Both the position numbers and the translations under genes were made by a program. Below the pieces are notes generated by a model that saw nothing but the letters and a program-made list of their open reading frames with translations, was not told where the DNA came from and ran no database searches. Below, piece by piece: positions 29,393 to 41,294 of a DNA stretch of 64,000 bases. Source of the DNA: Chinchilla lanigera (taxonomy: Eukaryota; Chordata; Mammalia; Rodentia; Chinchillidae). The stretch spans positions 11,318,540 to 11,382,539 of the forward strand of contig NW_004955438.1 in NCBI RefSeq assembly GCF_000276665.1, written 5' to 3'. Numbering within the stretch: the first letter of the stretch is position 1; the number at the start of each line of letters is the position of its first letter.

Positions 29393-29640
29393 AAACTACT
29401 GGTTTAGAGCAAGGGTCAGCTATCTACAATCTACAGGGTGAATCCTGCCTGTATTTTATTTCGTAAGTCAAGTTTTACTGGAATACAGCCATGCTCACTT
29501 TTTTTTTTTTTTTTTTTGCACATTGTGACTGCTTTCATACTACAGAGTGGAGATGAGCAGCTACAACAAAGACCATAAGGCCCACAAAACTTAAACTATT
29601 TACTGCTTATTATAAAAAGTTTGCCAAACTCTGGTTTAGA
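29393..29640 (-). mobile_element. hAT-Charlie-type nonautonomous DNA transposon
   Basis: TACAGCCATGCTCACTT, TGACTGCTTTCATACTACAG, GAGCAGCTACAACAAAGACC and AAAAAGTTTGCCAAACTCTG match a common old hAT-type element with similar ends (GGTCAGCTATCTACAATC at the left, AGTTTGCCAAACTC at the right). A T run of about 20 at 29499-29518 interrupts it. The exact subfamily was not fixed. Confidence 0.65.
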
Positions 29641-29870
29641 GCATGATTCAGGTACCAGACTACTTAGGTTTGAACACCATGCCTTCCTAGCTACGTGACA
29701 CTGGGCAGTGATCTAGCCTCTCTGTACCCTACTTTCCTCACCCATAAAATGGAGATAATAAAAATACCTCAGAGGGATGAATAGAAACTTAATGTATACT
29801 ATACATAGAAAAGTGAGAAGAGTGCCTAGCATATGGTTAATGTTAAATAAATGGTTGTTATCATCATTAT
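29640..29870 (+). mobile_element. MIR SINE
   Basis: GATTCAGGTACCAGACTACT, TACGTGACACTGGGCAG, CCCATAAAATGGAGATAATA, GTGCCTAGCATATGGTTAAT in order; a nearly complete MIR. Confidence 0.9.
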
Positions 29871-30058
29871 TACTCTTAGGATATCACTGCCATAATTCAC
29901 TTTCAGAATCCATGCACTCTACTTATCCAAATGAGAAATGCCATTTAGTAATCAATTAGAAAGTTTCTGCAAAGTAGGCTTACTATTTAAGCCACGAAGG
30001 CAAAATGAACAGTTTAAAAAGATTAAAAATAGAAAAAAGATTCAAAATACAGTTTGCC

Positions 30059-30195
30059 AGCCAGGTATGATGGTACAATCACGGCACTTGGGAGGCTACA
30101 GCAGAAGGATCATTACAAGTGTGAGGCCCACCTGGACTACACAGTGAGTTTAAAACTAGCCTCAACTACACAGCAAGACCCTGTCTCTAAAAAAA
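30059..30195 (+). mobile_element. B1-like SINE
   Basis: AGCCAGGTATGATGGTACAA, GCACTTGGGAGGCTACAG, a duplicated GGCCCACCTGGACTAC/AACTAGCCTCAACTAC core and GCAAGACCCTGTCTC. Confidence 0.9.
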
Positions 30196-30454
30196 CCAAC
30201 CTCCCCGCTCCAAAAAACAGAAAGAAAGAAAAAGAAAAACCACCAGAACACAGTTTGTCACGATTCTCCATCAAATCAAGCTAGTGGAAAGTCCAGAGAA
30301 CAAGAGATGATGATTTATTCTTTTTGAGACTCTAATTAGGAACAAGAGGATATGAGCAAATATCTAACTAGAACAAAGATATCTACCTCTTGTTGTAGCA
30401 CAGAATATAGAGATTAAAAATTTTACAAGACCAATATAAAGCGAGGAATAGTCC

Positions 30455-30830
30455 TGTTATGGTTTGTGTCTGCATGTTCCCCCAAATCCTCATGCAGTCA
30501 TGGGGTGGGCTTCTAGATTTTTGATTGATCCATAGTTCAATGCTGGGATTATAGGTGTGAGTGATACATGTGCCCCTGGGGTGGGTAGTTTTCATACAAT
30601 ATAGGGAGGGAAAGAGCCTTGCTCTTTGCCACTCCTCCCTTTTTGTTCTTGCTGCTTTTGCTGTTTTTCACCACCAAGAATGGTTGCCCTGTGCCATGTG
30701 CCACCCTGCCTTGGAGCCAGCTCAGTATGGACTGAAACCTCCACAAACTGTGAGCTAAATAAACCTTTCCTTCCTTAATTTTGGGCGTTGGGTATTTTAT
30801 CTCAGCAATGAGAGAAAAGTAACCAAGACA
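30455..30830 (+). mobile_element. MaLR-type solo LTR (376 bp) with TSD
   Basis: Starts TGTTATGGTTTGTGTC and ends AGTAACCAAGACA, with CTGTGAGCTAAATAAACC (polyadenylation signal) near 30745. A perfect 5-bp duplication, AGTCC, lies at 30450-30454 and 30831-30835. It has no internal genes and is antisense to EML5. Confidence 0.93.
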
Positions 30831-30899
30831 AGTCCTTTCTAATAATGCCTCTTCTTTCTGTCTCAGCTCATTGTATACACACAGCAAAACTATAACTCC

Positions 30900-30965
30900 A
30901 TGTATCCAAGCATATACAGGGTAAAGGCCTTGGGTTCAATTCCTAGGACTGAAAAAGAAAAAAGC
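30900..30965 (+). mobile_element. Partial ID-type SINE
   Basis: GGGTAAAGGCCTTGGGTTCA, ATTCCTAGGACTG and a short A-rich end: the 3' half of an ID element. Confidence 0.55.
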
Positions 30966-30969
30966 TTTG

Positions 30970-32810
30970 AAGTATTTACCTCTCCAGATGGTATTTCCTC
31001 TGTAGCCTTCACAAACAACTTGTCATGGCCAAAATCAACCTATTTCTAAGTGTGGGTTAAGCAACAACAAACAGGAAGGGCAGAAACAACAAAACAAAAA
31101 CCACCTCCTCTTCTAGCTTTTTATACATTTTTATTTTATATTCTGTTCTCACTTAGTCTAAGTAAGTAACAAGGAAGATAAAGTTTTCCAGAAGTAATGC
31201 TTAATCCGTATCTGCAAAGATAAGAGTAAGAGACAGGTAAAAAAGTAACAATGCATTTCAGATCAAGAAAGCCAGACCTCAAGATCCTGTTGCTTTCAAA
31301 AAAGGTCTGGCAATTCCATGTGGTTGAGGGAAGACCAGTCACTGGGGAAGTGTCAGAGACTAGACTGGATAGGTAGGCGGGAGCCAGGAAAAAAAAGAGG
31401 TCTTGGCTTTCTGAGAGATAACTAAATGTAAATGTGCAATCTGGACTATCTTTAGGACATTCGAGGGGATTATGTAGAGTTGAGAAAAGCAGGGCCTCTG
31501 TTAATTGATACAGAAGTCAAAGTCATGGGTCTAGATAATAATTAAGAGAAAATAGTTATGGGGTGGCTATAGCTTCCTGAGCAACACTGACATGAGACAG
31601 AAGGAAAAGTTTTTAAAGAGAAGAGTTAACAACTGGAGAAGGTGAAGAAAAACCAGGCAAATACTGCAAGCCTTTATCTAGCTTCCCAAATGCCCCTTGA
31701 ATCCTGTTCTCAATAAAAATCTTATCTGTGTCCATTAACTGAATTGGAAGCAACACAGCATATATTCAGATAAGAGTCCTACTATACACTAGATGAATCC
31801 TATGAGTCCCTGTAATTGCAAAACAATGTCAAATAAAGGACAATTAAACTTTTGAGTATAGCATAGAGAACCTAGTGATCTCAGTGTTTATTTGTAAGAA
31901 CTAACCATTATTACAGTGTAACAAAGTAACATTACAAATTTTATAGAAGATTTAGGGCTTAATAAAGTATATACTGGTTAAATCACACTTAAAACTATTA
32001 CAAGTTAGCATCTTGCATAACACTTCGAGAATACTACAATGTATACTTGAGGTACATCTAGATATAAAAGCTTACTAAAAGGCCCTGGGGAAAAAACAGT
32101 CACACCCCTCTGTATCCAATATTATTTTTGCAAAAATGACTTTTTATAATCATGTACCAAAAGTCAAAGGTAAATGACACATTTTATTTTGTATCAGCTT
32201 ATCATTAACAAAACAGTTAAAACTACTTTACTATGTAATAGTTCATTCTATAAATTAGAAGAGTTGCCACTGTAACTTAGATCTTGCTATATATGAGGAA
32301 AATGTTTTCGTAAGCTATTATATTTTCAACATAAAGTACCAGTTGAATTTCTCATTCTCTTGCCCACCTCTCCAGTTTACAATTAAATTTTACTCCCTGT
32401 TTGATATGGATTTATATAAATAGCCTTTGCAGGCCCTAACGGTCCTCAATAAGGCAAAGGCTGCCAGTAATAGTGTGCATATTCACCTCTTTATTAAGAA
32501 AGCCTCTGGAAAGAGAAAGTTCAGCATTACCACCAATTAGGAAACTCGATGATCAGATAAACCCTAAATGATCACTTACAGCTTCAAATCTAGTAGAAAA
32601 TGCAAAATATAAGACAATATACCTACTCACTATCCCATAAACAATTTATAGGTAGAAAACAGGTATGTTCTCTCTAATGTATTTTTCAAGTTAAACCATT
32701 AACATAATCTCTTAATCTTCAATTGGCAGCAGTTCCTTACAGTTTAGCTTTTTGTGTACTTAAAATGGATTACTCCCTTTTTAAATATACCATTTCCTAA
32801 CTTGTATGTT
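30970..32810. other. Intron 2 segment, no gene recognised
   Basis: Mixed AT-rich sequence with a somewhat purine-rich part at 31200-31650. No splice-flanked EML5-like coding block and no clear repeat landmarks were seen. Confidence 0.45.
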
Positions 32811-32814
32811 TGGA

Positions 32815-33065
32815 GGCAGGAAAGCATTGCTGTTAAAAACATGAGCTTTGGAGTATGACTGACCTGAGTTCCAGCTCTGGCTCCATTTACTAGCTCTGTA
32901 ACCTGGGGCAAGTTATTTAACCTCTCTAAGTCTCAGTTTCTTTATCTGTAAAATAGAGATAATAGTAGTATCTATTCCATAGGTTGTTAGGAGGCTTAAA
33001 TGAGATAATGCAGGCTTAACAAAATGCCTGACATTTAGTATGTGCTCCATATCTTTTAGATAATA
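32815..33065 (+). mobile_element. MIR SINE, well preserved
   Basis: GGAGTATGACTGACCTGAGT, TAACCTGGGGCAAGTTATTT, AACCTCTCTAAGTCTCAG, TTTATCTGTAAAATAGAGAT and AAATGAGATAATGCAGG are close to the MIR consensus. Confidence 0.93.
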
Positions 33066-34170
33066 TAAGCTTAAAATGTTAGTACGTTCTCAAGAAGATG
33101 TATGATAATAAAATACATGTACTCAAGATATTCCTTGTAAATTGCTTAAAAAAACCAAAATTGAAGGCTTTATGAAATGATTTCTCCTTGGATCTCCTTA
33201 ACAATGCAATACATTACATTTAAAGAGGGAAAGACCCTTATAGCAAAAACATCTTGAATTTCCTAACACCTGAAATGATAAATGATTTTTTAAAAATACT
33301 GTATGTAGATTTTTAAAAATAATATTTTAAACTCCTGTGAAGTAGGAGTTATTATTCTCCTTCCTTTAAAGAAGAAAATGAAATCTGAATATGAGGATAA
33401 TAAGGGACTTGAAAGATAACAGCAAAAATGTGGTAAGAATTAAGTTTCTATAATTGCTAATAACTCCTGCATAATAATATTAAACCTAGAAGCATATCTT
33501 CCCTAAATAAGAGGTTCCAATTAAGTTTTTATAGATCCCTTACCAGAAAGTAATCTCTCATCAGAAAGTCCTATGACTCTATCTTACTCAAAGAAGCTAT
33601 TCCTTAGAATAAATGAAACATGTACTTATCTTTTTGAAGGGGACAGAATACACTAAAATCTGTTTCTGTAAAATCTAGATCTACAAAACTAATTTCATGT
33701 ATTGAAAGGCAGTAACAAATTCTTCTAAAAGTTACAATGATTTTAAAATCTAATTTTAAAATAAAACTTTTACAGATTACAAATTCACCACACTTACAAA
33801 ACCCAACTTTCTTTACAGTATTAAATAGCTATAACAAGCCCCATAGAAAAGCCTGGTTGATATAACTTTTTAAAAATCACTGACTAGAAGTAGAAGATAA
33901 TTAGGAAACTGGTCAGGAGAGTGATAACTATATCCTTTGCTTTGAACTTTCATTCTGTATAAAGTAACTCATAGGAATGATCTCATTTTCAATAAAAATG
34001 TAATTATAAAAGATAACCTTATAAGTAACTAAAAATTAAAATGCATTATACCTCTACTTAGAGAAACAATTTTCCTAAGACAGCTTTCATCACTCCTATC
34101 AAAATACCCCACTTAGAAAAGGATTATACATAATAAATTCACAATAACAATCAGGTAATATTCCATCGAA
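33066..34170. other. Intron 2 segment near exon 2, no feature recognised
   Basis: AT-rich, unique-looking sequence. No mobile element or exon landmarks were found. Confidence 0.45.
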
Positions 34171-34220
34171 TCACTTTCAAGGTAACAATTAACTTTCACT
34201 TTCAAGGTAACAATTAACTT
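34171..34220. repeat. Perfect 25-bp tandem duplication
   Basis: Two identical 25-bp units (34171-34195, 34196-34220), each beginning TCACTTTCAAGG and ending CAATTAACTT. They lie about 210 bp inside the intron downstream of exon 2. Confidence 0.97.
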
Positions 34221-34395
34221 GAGGAAGTTCTTCATATGATGAAAAAAAAAAAGACCTTTATTATTATCTTTCTTATATAAGTCAACCACCCACTGTACCC
34301 ACATATCTTCACCATTGGATAAACAAATATTTTCATCAAATGCTTTTCAATTTAATATTTATAGATTGTTATCATTTCTTACAGTACACATTTTA

Positions 34396-34638
<243 letters not shown>

Positions 34639-34911
34639 TTATAGTATTTACAATATATGGTGCTTATATATCAACATGAACATTAGACTTTATTTACTTT
34701 AAATAATTTGGACTTAAACAACTTCTAAAAATTCCATGTGAAGAGTTACTATTTCAATAATGTATCTGATAAACTAGACATACTGTTCATAATCCCTATA
34801 ATATGGTATGGTGTAATAAACTAAAAAAAAAAAAAAGAATTTTCATAAAGGAACAATGGGAACAAATTAATATAGTACTCATCTATTTTAAAGCTCTCTT
34901 TTCTACTTTAT

Positions 34912-35444
34912 TGTGGGAAACACAGGATCCTCAGGCCCCTAGGCCCTCCCTTTGTGTGGGCCGGAGCCGCAGGTTACTTGGGGTCGAGATAAAGACTAAA
35001 ATGCCTGTGCCTCTTGAGGAGAAAATGTTCTCCCCTCACAAAACCTTGAGAACTTGCTTGGCTAGGCTTTCACAATATGAAAAAGTGGCCAGAGGCCTTG
35101 TAGATTAAAATAAAATGTCTCGGCCTTGTAGAAAATAAAATGTCCCGAGCAGTCTTGTGGTGGTGTGACAACTTTCTGCTTCTCATGCTTTAAAAAAATA
35201 AGATAACAACAGACCTTGGGTTATAGAGCACACCTAAAACAGACTGTCAAAAAAACAATTACTTGGCTCGGTATATACTCATATGTTATCTAAAAAACTA
35301 CACTTATATACTATTAAACTTCTTACAAAATAAACTTCAATATACAGTTACAGTTACAAACTTGGCTCTTGCTGCTCTGCATCCCCTGTGTCCTGGTTTT
35401 GTGTGTGCCTCTACCCCGGGCCCCGAGTACAGCAAACACTCACA
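34912..35444 (+). mobile_element. Class II (ERVK-like) solo LTR, 533 bp
   Basis: An endogenous-retrovirus LTR starting TGTGGGAAAC and ending AAACACTCACA, with a perfect 6-bp duplication CTTTAT at 34906-34911 and 35445-35450. A 6-bp duplication is typical of class II (betaretrovirus-related) elements. It contains a tandem doubling of a GGCCTTGTAGA...AAATAAAATGTC unit (35093-35147), a TATA-like GGTATATACT near 35270 and a GC-richer 3' part. There are no internal genes, so this is a recombined solo LTR. It lies in intron 1, about 320 bp upstream of exon 2, antisense to EML5. Confidence 0.85.
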
Positions 35445-35454
35445 CTTTATTGTT

Positions 35455-36240
35455 CCTTTTATTGGATAATGTTAGACTAAATATTGTCTAAAATGGCATT
35501 TAGTAGCATTCCTATTATAATATTAATATATGAATTATACATCCATTGTAAGAAACAGAAAGGTCACCTATAATTCATAGAAAGTGACTTATAAAAATAA
35601 GACATATAACAGCTGGTAGTGGTTTATGTACATTAGCAGAAAGCAAGGAACAAAAATAAATTTTTATTTGATTCAAGTTCAGAATATCATATTCACCTTT
35701 GAGATAAGAAAAAAATCACTCCTGGAATGAAAAGGGAAAATTAGGATATTCAAACAAAATCAGTGGATTGGATGTAGAGGACACAGAAAAGTGAAGAGTC
35801 TAAGAAGAATCTTGCGTATCTATCTAGCTTGAGCATCCTAATAGCACAGGGTAGTATTCATCAAGTCAGGGGATACTAACTGAACTTCAGTATTTCAAAT
35901 TACAGTACCTAGAAATGAGTAAGATGTTTTATTTCTACCAACAAAAATTTCTACCAACAAAAATTTTAAGTTGTGGGAACTAAAGAGCACCCGGGTCAGT
36001 TAGCCATTTTAATTTTTATGAGTGCTTATTTATCTGTAAATTAATTTGAATATAATCCTGTAGAGGATTTTTATCATGTTGACATAACTTATAACATGTA
36101 CACAAAGATAACATACATAAGCACACATATATACAAACATAGATCTTATAGCTTTCATGTTAGAATTTTAATGTGACAAAGCAGTATAGTATATAGTACC
36201 AATTTAAAAATCAACAGTAATACAAATTATATTTCTGACA
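35455..36240. other. Intron 1 AT-rich segment
   Basis: No gene. A perfect direct doubling of TTTCTACCAACAAAAA occurs near 35931-35963. Otherwise unremarkable. Confidence 0.5.
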
Positions 36241-36742
36241 AAATGTCAAGGAGTGGGAGAGTACAAGACTGATTCAATACAAGACTGATTCAACAGATGA
36301 AATTCAACAAATATATTTGCAAAGTAAAGGATCAACAAAATCCACATATATTCACTTTAACAAACAGAAAAATGACTTGACAAAATCCAACCCCTTTCAT
36401 GACATACAACAAACTAGGAATTGAAGGGAACTTCCTCAACCTGATAAAGGCATCAAAAAAATCTATAGCTAAAAATATATTTAATAATGAAAGACTTAAA
36501 TTACCCTATTAAGTACAGGAACACGATAAGGACTGTCAGTGTTTGCTACTTCATTTGACAATATACTGAACAGTCTAGTCAGAACAACTAGACCAGAAAA
36601 AAAAGAGAAAAATAAAATTACCTCTACATTCAGATAATGTGATTTTACATAGAAAATTCTAAGAAATCCACAAAAGAGTAGACCTGATAAATGAGTTCAC
36701 AAGCTTGTAGGATATGAGAACAATATAAAAACTCAACTGAGG

Positions 36743-36949
36743 CCAGGTATGGTGGTGCCTTGCTGTAATCCCACCTACTTGGAAATCTGAGGCAGAAGGA
36801 TCACCAGCTCAAGGCCAGTTCAGTCAACTTAGACTCTGGCTCAAAATAAAAAAATAAAATAAAAAGGCTTGGGGATTTTGCTCAGTGGTAGAGTACTTGC
36901 CCATCATGTAAGAGACCTTGAGTTTAGTTCTCAGGGCTGAAAAAAAATC
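36743..36949 (+). mobile_element. Dimeric B1-ID SINE
   Basis: B1 half (CCAGGTATGGTGGTGCCTTG, GAAATCTGAGGCAGAAGG) joined through AAAATAAAAAAATAAAAT to an ID half (GGCTTGGGGATTTTGCTCAG, AGTTTAGTTCTCAGGGCTG) and A tail. Confidence 0.9.
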
Positions 36950-37142
36950 AGCTTCATTTCTCTGCACTCACAAAGAATAACTGAAAATCAAATCAAGAAA
37001 ACAGAATCTACTACAATAGCAATAAGAACAATTCACTTAGGTAGAAATTTAATGAAGTACTTGTGCACAGAATCCATAAAACTCCACTGAATGACATTTT
37101 AAAAGATCTAAATGGGAAAACATCTCAAGTTCTAGGCTTGAA

Positions 37143-37258
37143 AGACTACTACTACTACTACTACTGCTGCTGTTGCTGTTACTACTACTATTATTAGTGC
37201 TTGGGTCCAACCCAGGGCCTCCAGCACGCTAGACAAGTGCTCTACCAATGAGTCATAA
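37143..37258 (-). repeat. (ACT/GCT)n microsatellite and antisense ID fragment
   Basis: About 52 bp of trinucleotide repeat (37143-37195) leads into an antisense ID element with TTGGGTCCAACCCAGGGCC and CAAGTGCTCTACCAATGAG. The repeat occupies the place of the ID tail. Confidence 0.85.
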
Positions 37259-38329
37259 GTCACACACACACCTCTGTCAAGAATATAACATTTTAATATG
37301 GCAACATATCCTAAATTAATCTAAATCAATAAAATCCCTGCCAAAATACCAGTTCTTTCTTGCAGAAACTGAGAAGTCAATTTTACAATTCAGAAAGACC
37401 CAGAACAGCCAGAACAATCCTGAAAAAAACAAAGTTGAAAGACACTTTTCAACTTCAAAATTTATTACTCACTACAAAGCTATAGTAACCAAGAATGTAT
37501 GGTACTGGCATTGAGACAGAAATGCAGACAATGGCACACAATTAAAAGTCCAATAATGTACCCATACAATTTTTTGCCAATTGATTCAATAAGGGTGGTA
37601 CTAAGATAATTTAATGGGGAAGAAATTAGCCTTCTCAATAAATGATATAGGGATAACTGAGTACTCAGGTGCAAAGAATGAATCTGGACACATACCTCAA
37701 TTCATATACCAAAACCAACTCAAAGCAAAGACTTAAATGTAAGGTAAAAGTTATAAAACTCTTAAAGAAAGCATCAGCCACAGATCTGAATGACCTTAGA
37801 TGAAGCAATGGTTCCTTAGGTATGGTACTAAAAGCAGAAGCAACAAAAGAATAGATAAATTAGACTTACTGAAAAATTGAAAATTTTCGTGCTTCTTAGG
37901 GCAACCATCACAAACATGACAACACATCCAGAAAAAAAGGAGAAAATATCTGCAGAGTATATATCCAACATGGGATTTATATCTAAAATCTATAAAGAAC
38001 TTTTTTACAAATCAACAATAAAACCATAAATAACTCATTTTTTCCCAGTGGACAAAGGATCTGAACAGACATTTCCCTAAGTAAGATTATATAAAAGTCA
38101 TCCAGAAAGATGCTCAATTTCAGCAGTCAGTATGCAGATACAAACACAGATCACACTCTACCACATTTACGATTGAAAAGAAAACATCAAGAACTGTTTT
38201 GGCAAAGATGTAGAAAAATGAGAAGCCTCATATATTGCTTGTGGAACTGTAAAATAATGCAGCCACTTTGGAAAAAAGTTTGGCAGAGTTACCATATGAT
38301 GCAACAATTTTATTTCCAAATACATTTTT

Positions 38330-38446
38330 GCCAGATGTGATGTCACATGCTGTAATCCCAGTACTTGAGAGGCTGAGGCAGGAAGATCTCTGTGAGATCA
38401 AGGCCAGCCTGAATTACAAAGTGAGACCCTGTCTCAAAAAACAAAA
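38330..38446 (+). mobile_element. B1-like SINE
   Basis: GCCAGATGTGATGTCACATG, TAATCCCAGTACTTGAGAGG, CTGAGGCAGGAAGATC, AAGTGAGACCCTGTCTC, short A tail. Confidence 0.92.
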
Positions 38447-39177
38447 TTCATAAAAACCTAGATACATTCTTAAAAGAAATGAAAATATGTCTACAAAAAA
38501 TCTGCACAGGACTATTCACAGCAACATTATTCATAATAACAAAAAGTGACAACTCAAATGTTTATCAATTGAACAATATAATAAAATATGGCATCCATAC
38601 AATGGAATATTATGTGACAGCAAAATGGAATGAAGTACTGATAACATGCTATGACACAGATGAACCCTAAAAACATTAATTGGAAAAAAAGAGATATGTA
38701 AAGGCCATGTATTGTAAGAACTCACTTATAAAGTCTAGAATAAGCAAATCCATAAGTATATTAGTAATTGCCAGGGCTGGAGGTACAGGAGAATGGAGGA
38801 CAGCTACTGGGCATGGGAATTTACTAGGGGTGAGAGCAGTGATGGTCACAAAATTTTATTACAGCAGTAAAAATCAACAAATTGTGCATTTTTCTTCAAA
38901 TGGCGCATTCAAAGTGTGAGTTATATCTCAATAGTAAAGAAAGTTGATCTCAAGTTTAGTTCAGTGTTTAAAATTCATGAGACCATAAACAGATACTGTT
39001 TTAAACTGGTATCTCCTTCCAATATGTTTTTTATTGTATGTATGTGTTCACCTGCTTTAAAAAACAGAAAGTTGGGCTGCAAATGTGGCTCACTGGGAGG
39101 GAGGGGTGAGAGAGAGTAACCAACATTACATTCTCTCTATATTTTTTGAGTATAAGGATTTACACAAAGAAAATGTC

Positions 39178-39285
39178 TGAAGTCAGACAGCCCTAGGTTC
39201 AAAACAGACTCTGGCTTTACAGTCTTCTCAGCAAATCATCTCAGTCTTGTTTTCTCATCCTTAAAAGTAATATATAGTTAAGTAA
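39178..39285 (+). mobile_element. MIR fragment
   Basis: GAAGTCAGACAGCCCTAGGT, TCAAAACAGACTCTGGC and TTTTCTCATCCTTAAAAGTA follow the MIR core order. Confidence 0.7.
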
Positions 39286-39789
39286 TAATGTAAGAGAAAT
39301 CTGCCCATACCTGGACACTGGGCAGTAAAACAACAAAGGCCTCACAGTTTAACATGACATCTATACACAGTAGGGCAGAGATACTCAAAATTGTGTTAAA
39401 GAAAAAGGACAGAGTAAGTGTATGTTTAGGATCAGGAGAAACTGCCAGAGATTGTAGTACATTACACTCTCTCTAAAATGCATACATGTTCCAGTTGTTC
39501 TGTATTATCACTAATATGTCATGTTATCAGTCTTTTCAATTTAAATTTCCCTGATTAATGATATTTAGTGAGATTTCTTTACCTGTTCAAGACTTCTAGC
39601 CACTTTAATTGGGTTGTCTTTATATTTTCGAATTTTGAAAGCATTTTATATAGTCTCACTCTAAGTCCTTTTGTTCACTATATAATTTGCAAATATTTTT
39701 GATCGTTATGTTTTAAAATTTCAGTTTCTATTTGTTGCTTGTATGTAGAAATACAGCTGATTTAGATATGTTTATCTTGTATTTGTGAC

Positions 39790-40315
39790 TGTACTGGCTA
39801 GAATTTTCTAGAGGAAGAGAATCAGTAAGAAATACATGTATAGCTATGCAAGGGGATGGATCTGGTAGGCTTACAGGATTACAGGCTGCAGAGTCTACAG
39901 TGGCCATCTGTGGGATCAGAGGTGAGAGAGTTCACAATGGCGGTCTGTACGCTGGAGAGCCAGATGATAGAATAGCTGCCAAACCCAAGTAGATGGAAGC
40001 CTCAGAACAAGAGAAATCAATGACGTACACCAGTTCAAAGTCGAAAGCCTGGATGCTCACTGTCGAATTACTGGTGCAAGTCTTACTGGAAGGCTAAAGA
40101 TACTAGGGATGGATGTCCAAAGGTGATGGTGAAGACACCAGCTCTTCCAAAACAAGGACACTTCTTTCCCTTTTTATTCCCTGGGGTGGGTCTTCTTTCC
40201 TCAGTTTGTTGGTCTACAGGTCATTCATCATCAGATGTCCAAGAACTGTGTTTTACTAATCATTGTTAGGTATTTCTTAATCCATTCAATTGACCTATCA
40301 TGATTAATGGTCACA
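39790..40315 (-). mobile_element. ERVL-type solo LTR (526 bp) with TSD
   Basis: An antisense LTR: the plus strand runs from TGTACTGGCTAGAATTTTCT to CCTATCATGATTAATGGTCA and CA. A perfect 5-bp duplication, GTGAC, lies at 39785-39789 and 40316-40320, as expected for ERVL/MaLR-class LTRs. No internal genes. It is inserted into the antisense L1. Confidence 0.88.
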
Positions 40316-40907
40316 GTGACTTTTCTAAAATCAATTAATCTTAGGAACTGTGTGTGTGCACATGTGCAAATGTGGTTTCTTTTTGGTTTTTGTTTTGAAG
40401 ACTACTTGGAATTTCCTATGTGAGCAACTGTATTATCTAAGAATAAAAATGATTCGTTTCTTCCTTTCTGTTCTATAAGGTTTTATATCTACTTGTTATC
40501 TTCTTGCACTGGCTTCAACTTCCAGTACAATCTTTTAGTTAAGAGTGGTAAGAGGATATCCTTGTCTTTTTCCTGAGGTTTCAAGTATTTCACCATTAAA
40601 CAAACTTATCTATACGGTTATTACAGGTAATTTTATAGTTACATTAGTGAATTCCTTTCATTCCTAGTTTGCCAACTATTTTGGAAACACAAATAGACGT
40701 TGCATGTATTGAGATTACTACATTGCTTTTCTTCTTTAGTCAATTAATACAGTTAATTGCAATGCTTAATTTTAAAGGTTGACTCAGCCTTGTATTCAAG
40801 CAATGAATACCACAGGTCATTTTTGATGTTTTGTATTTTCACTTTCTTCTGCTTCAAAATATTTCCTATTTTCCTTCCGTTTTCTCTGTGCTATTGATTT
40901 TCATTGT

Positions 40908-40990
40908 GAAGTGGGGGGTGTAGATCAGTTGGAGACCACTTCTCTAACAGGCATGAGGCCCTGGGTTCAATCCCCAATATTCAAACCCCA
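40908..40990 (+). mobile_element. ID-type SINE, diverged
   Basis: GGGGGGTGTAGATCAGTTGG, CAGGCATGAGGCCCTGGG and TTCAATCCCCAATATTC. Confidence 0.8.
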
Positions 40991-41294
40991 GTATCATACT
41001 AGGTGGAAGAAAAAGACCTTTAATTCCATCATGGTCACAGAACATAGCTTATATGATTTCAATTCTTTTAAATTTATTGAAGTTTGTTTTATAGTATATG
41101 GCCTATATTAGATATTCTCATGACACTTGAAAAGAATGTACATTCTGCAGTTAATGCGCTGATGGGGTTTGCTATGCCGTAAGTAATAAAGTCCTTTGTC
41201 TCTGACCCAGGAACATCATACATTTTCCAGCATCCAAGAAACAATGAAAGTCTAATTCATTAGTTTTCAGGAAGATAAAAACACTCCCCAGACT

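Larger units (their letters stand above)
36240..38960 (+). mobile_element. 5'-truncated old L1 with nested SINEs
   Basis: A colinear run of L1 ORF2 and 3'-end words: CTTCCTCAACCTGATAAAGG near 36430, AGTGGACAAAGGATCTGAAC near 38047, CAATGGAATATTATG near 38600, TTGCCAGGGCTGGAGGTAC near 38770, GTTATATCTCAATAG near 38920. The frame is broken throughout. B1-ID at 36743-36949, an ID fragment at 37196 and a B1 at 38330 are inserted in it. Confidence 0.85.
39470..41190 (-). mobile_element. Old L1 ORF2 region, antisense, interrupted
   Basis: The plus strand shows reversed L1 words: TTTGCAAATATTTTTGATCG near 39688, AGCTGATTTAGATATGTTTA near 39757, ATTCCTTTCATTCCTAG near 40651, CCATCATGGTCACAGAACA near 41026, GAATGTACATTCTGCAG near 41134. 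It is split by an LTR (39790-40315) and an ID SINE (40908-40990). Confidence 0.8.

Noticed and set aside
34803..35108. 101-codon plus-strand frame as a possible gene upstream of exon 2
   Set aside because: Begins in unique intron sequence and runs into the class II LTR; no domain.
37143..37195. Direct trinucleotide repeats that might be taken for a CRISPR-like array
   Set aside because: It is a simple ACT/GCT microsatellite without spacers.
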